A stretch of 64,000 bases of DNA from Panonychus citri (lineage: Eukaryota; Arthropoda; Arachnida; Trombidiformes; Tetranychidae): positions 124,001 through 188,000 of the forward strand of contig NW_026515527.1 in assembly GCF_014898815.1 (NCBI RefSeq), in the 5' to 3' direction. Each line of letters starts with the position of its first letter. Within the stretch, counting starts at the first letter, position 1. The notes beneath the pieces are model-generated. The model did not search any database. It was given only the letters and a program-made list of their open reading frames with translations, and was not told where the DNA came from. Position numbers and translations under genes: made by a program. This document shows positions 26,701-37,981 of the stretch, piece by piece.

Positions 26701-29700
26701 AAACCTTTGGCAGGTATTGTCCCTGGTTCAATTATTCGGTCAATTGGTTATTGTTTCCTTTTGGTTAAACACCCGAAAATTGAAGATGTCCGAATCTTAA
26801 AGGTTCAAGTCGTGGAAAATTTTGAGACCAAAATTATTTTTGGTTGTCCCTTTTTACATTCGTTTTATACGAATATGGATTCAGATGGAGAATCTTATAA
26901 TGTATCTGTGAAAGATACACCTGATGGACAATCATTTAGTGCTGAATTTGATGTTCGTGTTTGCACTATCGATGAAAGTAATCGAATCATGGATTGTCGC
27001 CCTTCTTCTCCTAAAAAGAAGAAAACTTTTCTTGAAGAAAAGAAAATTGAAAAAGAGAACTTAAATTCTAATATTCCAGTTGAAGATAGATCAACGAGAA
27101 TCTTCAAAATGGTAAAAGCTCCTGAAAATCTTTATCATGATAAAGAATTGGAAAAAATTGGTTCGTTCACGATCAAGGTTGGTGACGATAAACCCAAAGT
27201 TGCTGAAAAGTTAATGGTCATTGCTGAACCTGATGATTTTGAAGAAAAAATCAAATCAAGGATAAACCCAAAATTAACTTCTGACCAGAAACAAAGTTTA
27301 ACGGAGTTACTGCTTCGTTATAAAGACGTGTTTAGTAAACATCGTCATGATTTAGGTTTAGTTCCACACGAAGTGTGTAACATTAAAATTGATATGGGTA
27401 ATAACTCTGTTCCCTATCAGAAACCTTACCCTTGTTCCGTTGAAAAACGAAAAGCATTTACTGAATTGGTAAATAAACTAATTGCTGCCAAAATCGTACA
27501 ACCTTCAGAAGAAGATGGTGGAAGTCCAGCCTTATTGGTTGAAAACCAGGTAAACAATATCGATTGGTTTGTGATTATCGTGCTGTTAATAAATTAACAA
27601 ACGTTCCAAATTATCCTATGCAAGGATAGACGACTGCTTGGAAGCAGTAAAGGTACACAGTTTTTCAACATGTTTGACTTATGTCAAGGGTACCATCAGA
27701 TCGAGTTACCTCCCAACGAAAGGAAGAAGACAGTTTTTGTAACTCCCGATGGTAAATATGAGTATTTACGCTTACCCATGGGACTAAGTGGAGCCCCATT
27801 CATCTTTCAACGATTGGTCAACAAAGTCCTTAAAGGATTACAGTACCAAGAGTGTCTAGGGTACTTCGATGATGTACCTGTTATGGGTAAAACATGGAAC
27901 GAACTACTCCACAATACCGAGTTGGTCTTGCAACGATTTCGAGACTTTAATCTTAAAGTTCGAACGGAAAAGTGTTCATTTGGGAACACTCAACTTCTAT
28001 TACTTGGACATATTGTGAGTGGAGAAGGAATCCAACCGGATCCAGAAAAAGTTCGTGCTCTCAAACAATTACCTTACCCACGCTCTTTAAAAGAGCTTCA
28101 AAGTCAATTAGGTTGCTATAATTATTTTTCGAGATACATCGAAAATTTTTCGAAATTAGCACGACCTTTATATCGTCTTATCAATAAAGAAAGACGATTC
28201 CAATTGAATCATGAAGATCGATTGGCTCTTGATCAGCTTAAAGCTGCTCTAATAGAGAAAACAATGTTGGTACATTTTGATGTCGAATTGAGACACAAAC
28301 TCTCTGTAGATGCTTCTGATTTTGCAGTAGGAGGCATTCTTCTTCAAGAAGATCCCAATGCACCTCTTCCTGGTTCATTTAAAAATTTTAAAGAAGTACC
28401 AATTGAGAAAATTTTGGCCTGGAGACCAATTAGTTTCTTTTCTCAAACTTTGTTAAAACATCAACTGGCTTATACTGTGAGTGAAAAGGAGTTACTCGCA
28501 ATTTTGGTTGGAGTTTCCAAATTCCGTCATTACCTTGAGGGTAAAGAGTTCATGGTGGAAACAGACCACCATGCCTTGTGCCAGTTGCCGAAATTGAAAT
28601 TTAAAATCCAAGGTTAACTCGTTGGAGTGTTTCCCTTGAAGGATTACAATATAAAGTTCTTTATAAAGAAGGCAAACAACATCCCGCTGATTGTTTTTCT
28701 CGAAACCCATGCGAGTGGGATCACCGTAAGATACTCGACGTTGAGAAAGAATATCTTGACAGTTTACTTTGTGCTTATCATTGTCGCGAAGACAAAGTTT
28801 CTTTGGTAAATCAAGATTATGATGTTGGCCTTAACGTTATTCTACTTGCCCTGGAAAGAACTAATAATATTAGTGATCGGCCTCGTGTTCTCTTCACAAA
28901 AGAGAAAATTCCCTTAAAGGAAGAAATCGAAGATTTCCAACAAAATGATCCTTACTTTCGTAAGATCATGGATCGAATGATTGAAGATCCAAGTTCACCA
29001 GCGATTCAAACTTTCTCTTTAAGAGAAGGACTTTTATATCGTCAATTATTTAAACAACGTGCCCCACGATTGGTAATCGGAGAACCGATTCTAAAGAAAA
29101 TCTTTGAGATTGAACATTCATCTCCTATTGGTGGACATTTTGGTCTAGATAAAACTTATCTAGAAATTTCCCGAAAATATTGGATGCCCTATTTATATGA
29201 TGAAATTCAAGCTCTGTCGAAATTGCATTAATTGTCAAAATCGAAGCCAAAGCTTAATTTTTTCGAAGCTCATCAAAACCTTTACCAAAAGACATCTTTC
29301 AACGTCTTGAATTGGATGTTGCTGGTCCAATTCAACTTGATGGAAAAGAAAAAGTTCATTTTAGTCTTGGTAGACTCTCTTTCACGATATGTTTATGCTA
29401 AGGTTACACCTAATCAAGAAGCAAAAACAGTTATCGAATTTTTGAAAACTTTTTTCTCAATTTTCTCTTATCCTTCTGTGATCCAAACGGATCGAGGATC
29501 AAATTTTATGAGCCAAGAATTTGAAACTTTTCTTAAAGAAAATGGTATTCTACATGCTGTGTCTACCCCGTATCATCCACAGAGCCAAGGATTAGTCGAA
29601 AGGACTAATAGGACCATTGGAGATCGCTTAAGAACTTTTCTAGCTCAAGATGATGAGAAAAACTTAGCTGATGGATTACAAAATTCAGTGTTAGCCATCA

Positions 29701-32700
29701 ACTCATCGGTGCACAAAATCACAAGATTTTCACCTTATTTTATTGTTTTTGGAAAACATGCAAGAAAACCATTGGACAATGATCTCAATTTACCTGAAGG
29801 AAAGTTTGATAACATTGATGCCAGGAAAATTGTCCATGCTCGATTGCTTGCACAACAAGTTCATTATATTACCTCAAGGCAAAAGGTAGAAAGACCTTCA
29901 CCTTACACCATTGGTGATGCTGTCTGGATAAAGAGACATGTACCAAGAAGTGGTACAAGTTCAAAACTTTTGGACAAAAATTATGGCCCCTTTGTTGTTA
30001 TTGGACAACATAAAGGAAGTGTTTTGTTGTTGGATATCTTTTATGAGATAAAAACTGCCAACCTCATGGAAACGAAACCATTTCATGGAGAGTTACCTTT
30101 TAAACTTCAACAAGTAAGAGATGAGTTCTTTCGAACTGAATCTGACGATTGGCTTTCAAACGCAGATAATTGTGATGCTCTTAAAGACATTGAAAAATGG
30201 TCTAGTGATGTTTCTGAAATTGAAACAAATTCTGAGCCTAATTTGTTAGAAAATCTTGATTCTCTTTATGAGAATGATGAAGTTGAAAATTCCGTTCAGT
30301 TACCTGAACCTCTTCCAGCAGATAAAGTTAGAAAACGAATCTCTGCTGATCAATCAATTGTGAATGAAAGTTCTAACATTTTACCTAATGATGATCTTGA
30401 TGATCATGAAAATCTGAAAAGATTAACAAGACAATCAGTTAGAACAAAATTTAATTACTTTGCTGGAATTAAATTAGAAGAAAAAGAGACAAGTTTTAAA
30501 AACTTAAGTGTTTATTGTGCTTTCTTTAAATATGATAATCATCATAATAAGAAAGTCAAATATGCAAATCGATTTAACCGCTTAATTAATCCAAAACTTA
30601 AAGAAAGGGTAATTAGTTTCTATGGTAAATCTGATCTCTCTGTGTCTACAAAGTGCGACAGAGATGATTCACTTCTCTTTGTTTTTACAACAAAGTTAAT
30701 TTGTCTTTGCTTAATCAAGCAATCAATTCGCTTTTTAAATCGTCTTGATGACGAATGTGATCTCGTGATTTTAATTAGATCTATAATCGAAAAAGATCAA
30801 ATCAACTATAAAAGTAAAGTTGATCGACTTCTTTGTCTCAGTTTCATTTTGATTAATCTTGCGACTAGTTGTCAAAATTTTCTAAAACTTTACTTTGTGT
30901 CAATCATGGATCAATTAGACGTTTCGTCTTCTACAAGTGAAAATGTTCCTCAAGAAACTACATCACCACCCACAGTTCCTAAAGATACTGATTTCTGGGG
31001 TGAAATTGTTTCAGTTATCGGTAACCCTGGTCCATCTCAACGAGTACCTTCAAGTCCGGTACAACCGATGGAAGTTATTGAAGAAGTGAAGGAAAGTGAT
31101 GAGCCTTGCAGCTCAAATTCAGTTGTTGTTCTTGATGAACAAAATTCTCTTCCTGCTGCTGTTCGCGAAGAACAAGATTGTGAATCTTCAGACTCAATCA
31201 TCATTGACGAAAATGAAGAAATCCCTGATGCCAAGGAAGAAGAAGAAAAATATCCGGATCCATCGTTATTCGTTGAAAACGAATATCCAGTTCCTTTACC
31301 TACTCGACCTCTTCCTAAACGAGTTTCTTTCGAAACATTTGAGGCAACTAAAGAATTAGTTCCTATTTTGGCGAGTAAGGAAAAAGAGAAAAAGGAAAAA
31401 TTTATTTCCATGATCCGAGAAAAGATCAAGTTGAACGTCATCTCAAGTTCCATTGTTGATCAACTTGAATTGGATGATGTCCCTAAAGGAATCAATTGGT
31501 TTCAATTTATCCACGAAGATCTTCAAGATCTGATTCCTAAAATCTCCTGTTTGTTTTGTGAACACATCGCTATGGTTCCCACCATTTGTGAAGAATGCAA
31601 TAACTGGTATTGCTTACGATGTAATGTGGTTACAAAACTCATTTCGATTCTGAATTTGGAATCAATCAAATCCATTAAGGAGTTTTGTGTGTTAACCCAA
31701 AGTGCTTAATCAAAACTGGTCATGATGACCAATACAGTTTATGTAAGCAGCCCTCCTTCGAAGCCTTAAGTGCTTACCTTGAAGGTAAAGTTTTGTGCCG
31801 CCGACAATTTTGTTCAATTAAAGCGCCCCTTATGATTATTATCATCATGAGAAAACTTGTCGTGCTGGATTTGTTAAAGAAGAAATCGATTTCTTTAAGA
31901 ATTCAATCTTCAAAAGTGGTCCTGTTAAGGCTGAAATAAGCCAAAGAGCTGTTAGACTTTTCTCTTTACCAGCTCATCTTAAGGATAAGCTGCTGCCAAA
32001 ACCCATGACGAATATTGGCTTAAAAATGCAACTCTTTATGCTTGTTTGCTCTACCAAAAAGATCAAAATCCTGATGATCGTCAACTTGGAGCTGTTGCAA
32101 TTCGTAAACATACGAATTTGAGCCTTGGATTTTGGACCAATTATCATCGATCGAAAGATTCTTCGTTCCCCATTTATGAGGGTGAACAGTTTTTCCAGGA
32201 TCTTGGTTTTGAACCAACAATTGGAAAGAAAAATCCCCCTGGTACTTACGTACGTCCCGAAACCATCAAATGGAACCGAGTTCCAAGTTACCTTACAACT
32301 TCGTCCTTAAAATGGTTCACTTATGCCAAGGAACTTGAAGTTAAAAGAGGAAGAATCTATGATGAAAAAGATTCAGATACTGTTAGTATTTGTTCAGATT
32401 CTTTAACTGGTTTCGCCTTTTTAAAAATTGATCCATTTCAACGAGTTCCAGAAAAGGAACATAATGAACTTAGAAAGATCCTTGCAGATCATTTTCCCAG
32501 TGTAATGGATCCCTTTGACAATTATGTACATCCACCGAAAACCAGTGTTAGTGTCCGTAATCAGATTTCAAGAGAATCTAAAAAGAAAGTTCTGAAAAGA
32601 TTTTTCGAACAACGACCTAAAGCTGTTGTACCTGCCCTTGACCCTGAATTTGTCAAATGTCTTGAACTTAATGCTAATGAGCATCCAGATAAGTCAAGAA

Positions 32701-35700
32701 TTTACTCATTGAACATGGCTTGTGTTCGAGTAAGTGGTCATGGTGGTAAACAGGTCTTACGACCTTGTTGGATTGTTTTAATTGATGGAAATCAAGAAAT
32801 TGTTTATGAAACTTTCATTAAACAAAAGAACATTGAAAATATGGATACCAAAATTCATGGTTTGGTATATGACCATATTAAATATGCAAAATCTCTTGAC
32901 ACCGCTCGAGACCAAGTACTCAAGTACTTCATCACGGCCAAAGCCATAATCGGTGCTGGTCTGGTCAATCAATTCCGAGCCCTTGATCTGAAAGATCAAG
33001 AGATAAATCAACTTCTCCCAAAGTGCAGAGAAGTTACCCAATATTATTCCCCTTACAAGGAAAGTGCTGCTAGTTTAGCTTTAATTAGCTACTTGGTATT
33101 CACAGGATACACTTTGCCTCGAAGGATTAATCCACCTTCAGTGCCCGCTCGATTAGCCTTACAGCTATACTTAGTCGATTGGCAAGGAATCGAGAATAAA
33201 GTCGAAATGATCGGAGATGGAATTCATCATAAAAATGCCGTCATAACCTGTGGAAACGAATGTGTTTCAGCCCTTCTCTACATTCTCAATGATAGAGTTG
33301 TAAAAGGAAAAGCCCGTTGGCCATCAAATTGGCTCCATTATGGACATTTTGGAAATCGTTCCAGTCCTGAATTCGATGAAATGAATTGTGCTCCCCCTCA
33401 GTGCTCTATTCTTCAAGAATATCACGAATATCTTCAAAGGAAGATCAAGAAAATGAGGATGAACCTCAAGATAAAGTTGGGAGTGAACATGAACTTTCGT
33501 CCAGTGAATCCGAAGATCAAGAGACTTCGTCAAGTGGTTCTGAGGATCAAGAAAATTCGTCAGGCGAATCCGACGAACAAGAAGAAAAGAGAAACCACCG
33601 GCCAAGAAGATTCCCGGATCGGAAACCAATACTAAGAATCAGCAAAGAAAATCTGTTGAAGTGTCTTAGTCAAAGTTGGGAGACATGTAGGGTAGAAATT
33701 CTGACCTCAGCTTTTCTCTGCCTATTCTTTAAGAATATCTCCCGAATAGATTTTCAATCTATTCTTTTTTAATAATTAACTTTCATTAATTTCATTTGAT
33801 TTTCAATCTTTAAAATTATGTAAACCTTTTTCATTTATCTTTATTTGATTTAATTAATCATTTTATCTATGCTTCTAAAAGCTACTTTTGTAAACCTTTG
33901 ATACATCTTCAAGATGATCTTATGGTCAATATTTAATCTTTCTTTTGATAAGAACCATTGTGTTCAGTTACCATGGTAACCACAGTTACCATTATCATTA
34001 ATCTTTAATCTTTAAGATTAGTTAACTTTTACTTTCATTAGATTAACATCTATGTTTTAAAGTTTCTTTCATTACAATAAAAATTCAGTTTCATTCTTGA
34101 TGAACAATTGTAATCTCTTTGTTAACTCAGTTAAGTCGAAAGACTTTCATCTTTAAGTCCATTTAACCAGTTAATTAGTTACATCTAACACGAGTCAAAT
34201 CCTAGATCGAATTTTAATATCAAGTGAAGGTGATAGCTTCTTCTCTTTCGGTTTCAACCTTCCGTTGTATTACTGTTCAGAGTCTCTCTTTCGAAAGTCT
34301 CGGGATAGAGCTCCTTTTTTTTATATTTTAAATATAAGACCCGTTCTTATAGAAATTCCTTCAATTGAAATGTTAATACTTTAATCTGAATCCAGTTTGA
34401 AATCATAAACTTGTAATAAAAAGCTTTGTAGTCATTTGGAATGGTCAATCAAATAAAATGTAAGGTGACCATTGGGAATTACCTTTCTGTCCTCTCTCTC
34501 TCTCTTCCCTGTCACAATCAATCACAATTGGTTGGCTCACGATTTCAATTAATGGTCAGTTTTTTGATAACTTTTAATAAAAACAAAATCTAACATTATA
34601 GTTGAATGAAATCAGATTGACCATTAAATTGTCTCCAAAAGTGATCATGAGCTGATATAAATTAGGAAATTGATAATATATAACCATTAGAACCCAAAAT
34701 TGAGCTGTGAATGATAATCAAGGAGTGTTTTATATTTACCTTGTTGAAGATTTTTTTGTATCATCTATTCATCATGTAACTTACCTTCGTTCACCTGATT
34801 ATGATCCACTTGCAATGTCAACCTTAAGGCAATGAAAACAAGGTAAATGATTAGACTCAATGATGATCTGGAAGAAGGAAAAAAAAATTCATTCCTCTCA
34901 TGGGTAAAATTGCTCCGAGCTTGAAAATAGAAGCCGATTAATCGTTGACAATTTAAATTGATAATTTCACCTCGTCACATACTAGATTATATGCTCATGA
35001 TGATAATTCAATGAGTATCCATTGAATAGATAATCATTTACTGAAACTTTTTCGTACATTGAACAATATTGAAGAAAGAAAAAAACATTCTCATAATCTC
35101 AAGTGAAATCTAAAGTGAATCTCGTTAAACTGTCAACGATTCCATGATGTTCATGGAAATGCTCTGGAATTATCTAAATATTATCCAGCAAAAAAAAGGC
35201 GAAAACAAAGATTATAATTAGATGAGTTATCCAATTTAACTTGAATATATTTTTTATCCAATCGATGATGAACGAGAACTGGATCAATCCTTAATTGGTT
35301 ACAATTAATCATTCATTAACTGTTATTTAATATTATTACGATCACATGTTAATAGCTTTCAAATTAATCAGTAATTAAGATGATCATGTTATCAGGAAAT
35401 GATAGTGAACAACAATGTTACTACAGAAAGGGATAAATTAACATTTCTTTTATCTAATCAGATTTGTAAGTCATCACAATTAATTGATTAACCGATAAAA
35501 GTTTACGAAATATTTAATTTGATGATATTGGAATTTAATTCTAATCAATAATCTGTGTGGGAAGAAAAGTTAATTAATAATAATATTTACCAATCAACTT
35601 TTGTCTGCCTGTTCAATATTTGCTGATTTATTCTGATAGATTTTGATATTTATCATATTTACTAATGTTAATCGTTACTTATTATCAGATAAATGGTCAG

Positions 35701-37939
35701 TTAATCAATCAAATGTCTTTGAATGTAATCAACCGGTCATTCTTGGTGAAAACTATCAGTCTCTGAGTATTAGTAACTTTTAATATTTCATCTTTTAGAT
35801 GAATACTCATCAAGTTTTCATGAAGAATGAAAGAAACCACTTATCCCTTTCATCCAGAACATTCAGCGAAATTCCTTGAGCATTCTGATTCTAACAATTC
35901 TTATTATTAACCATGAATAATGTGCGAAGATGTAACAACAATAATATGAAAGAACGCTGAATATGATATGATTAAAGAAGATGAAGAAGAAAAATTATTC
36001 TCTTTAGTCAACATTATCATCATGTTGAGAGATATTCTTTGTAATATTTGGAATGATTTCTCTTCTTGCTCATCTCCATGTTAATCCTCAAGTACAATGA
36101 ATCCTCAAATCTGATCAAATTTTGTTTCTTCTCATCTTTTTAACAGTTTTAATATTATCAAGGATCAAATTATTATTAAACAATTCACCGGTTGAAAGAT
36201 ATAACTCTCAACATATTCAGTATCTATCTACATGTGTATACAACTGAAAATTCTGTGAATATTCCCTGAAGCATTTAGAATTAGATTCACAAGTTGAATG
36301 TTGAATTATATCCTTTCTTTTCCAATCTCTCTCATTGAGATGATAGATGAAGAAGATATTGTTGCTCATGGAAATGCTGAAAGAATGAACGACGAATTGA
36401 GTTTGAATTAGGTTGATGAAGAAAAAGAGATGAAGATAAAATATATTGATATTATTGAGGTGGAAGCTCAAGGGTAATTTCTCTCTCTCTCTCTCTCTCT
36501 CTGAGTAAATTTTTTGTTCTGGTTAACATGATGAAAGATGATTTTAAATGGAATGAAATTTACTTGAAAATTTGCAACCAAAACTTTTTTTTCCTTCAGT
36601 TTTCTGTCTCTGCTTTCTATGATGTTGAGATGGTTGGAAAGTGTTTACTTAAGGGTTACTTTGCCTCAGGGTGAATAATACAATCCATCAAGTTTTCAGG
36701 TTGATCCTTGCAATCATACTCATCTTCATCACCATCACCATCATCATCATGGTAAAAAGGTTCATCTGATAATCGTAATATAATTTGAGGTGAAATTGTT
36801 TTCTCGCAACATTTTCTCATCCTATTCTAATTCAGCTTTGCTTACCTTTACTCCATTATAAAGGTATCACTGATTTCCATCATCGATTAATGATCATCAA
36901 CCTTCATGAAAATCAAATTAATTGTTTATTCAATTGAATTAAAATCTCATCAATATTGATATTTATCCAGAAGAGAAACAAGTAAAGTTGATGAAAACTT
37001 TTAACTCTTTTCGAATGGGGAAAAAAAGTTTCGAGTTCTACAAAATGTATCGATTTTCTCTCTCTCTCTCTATCCATGATCAAAGTGAAAACGATAAAAG
37101 TTCTGACATTTGAGTAAAGAATTTCTCCTTTTTTTCTGAAAAAAATTTCAACTCAAACTGAAGCGATAATTAAACAATGGTTACCTGTTGATAACCTGTT
37201 GAATAGTGACAATGAACTTTTGCAATTTAATTTTGATTAATCATCATGGTGATATAATTAATCATAAAATTGAGTAACATCAAGCAAGTGTATATACAAA
37301 TCATCATGTATATTATCAGATATCTAACATAACTTTTTATATAATAACTTGATGGTGATGATATTGATTCTGAAATTTTCACCTTGCTACTTACTGGATG
37401 TCTAAAATGTTTATATTATGCACTTATTATTATTATTATACAATAAGCATATAAATGTTTATACAAGTCGAAATCTTATCATGTCAACAACAGAGAATGA
37501 AAAAAAGTGTCGATTTAACTGAAGAGAGAAAATGAAAAGATGCAAAAAAAAAGATGAGGATGATGAAGAGATCTGTCATTTGCCTCAATCCACGTGACCT
37601 TTATCCTCCTTGAAATCAATTTCTTCATCCATCTCATCATCATATAGATTTAGTCTCAATCAGAATGATAATCTCTTCAATGTGTCACATTTTCTTGGTC
37701 AATTCCGACATCTTTTTATACTTTTCTTCCTCATCTCTCTCTCTCTCCCTCTCCCTCTTCTACCTTCATCTCACCCTCTTTGTAATTGAACAACCAATTG
37801 ATGAAACAAAATCATCTAGTGTTGATCAATTGATTGACTAATTTCATGTCCATTCATACAGGTTGATCGGCGATTGTATTACAATTAGGTGATGACCATT
37901 GAGATTTAGCTTTGTAAGGAGGATTATATCATGCTGAAA

Positions 37940-37981
<42 letters not shown>

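Larger units (their letters stand above)
24301..34363 (+). mobile_element. Complete Ty3/Gypsy-type LTR retrotransposon with an extra 3' coding region, inside IA-2 intron 6
   Basis: 10,063 bp, in the same orientation as the host gene. LTRs begin TGTAGG and end CTTCA (24301-24984 and 33686-34363). ATTG flanks both sides (24297-24300, 34364-34367), a 4-bp target duplication. Internal order: primer-binding site, gag with SAM-like domain, CCHC knuckle, protease, RT, RNase H, integrase, then a zinc/exonuclease-like region and acidic tail. The order PR-RT-RH-IN is that of Ty3/Gypsy. The LTRs differ only by three small indels, so insertion looks recent. All frames nevertheless contain shifts or stops. 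Confidence 0.95.

Noticed and set aside
31037..31453. 138-codon minus-strand frame
   Set aside because: Antisense shadow of the acidic linker of the retrotransposon extra protein.
35690..35785. Open segment after TTATTATCAG, downstream of the retrotransposon
   Set aside because: Phase does not fit the IA-2 chain and it ends in a stop without a donor; probably chance.
36701..36751. Short exon-like segment with acceptor TTTTCAG and donor ATGGTAAAA
   Set aside because: Would encode a His run from CAT repeats and leaves phase 1, incompatible with the TM exon.
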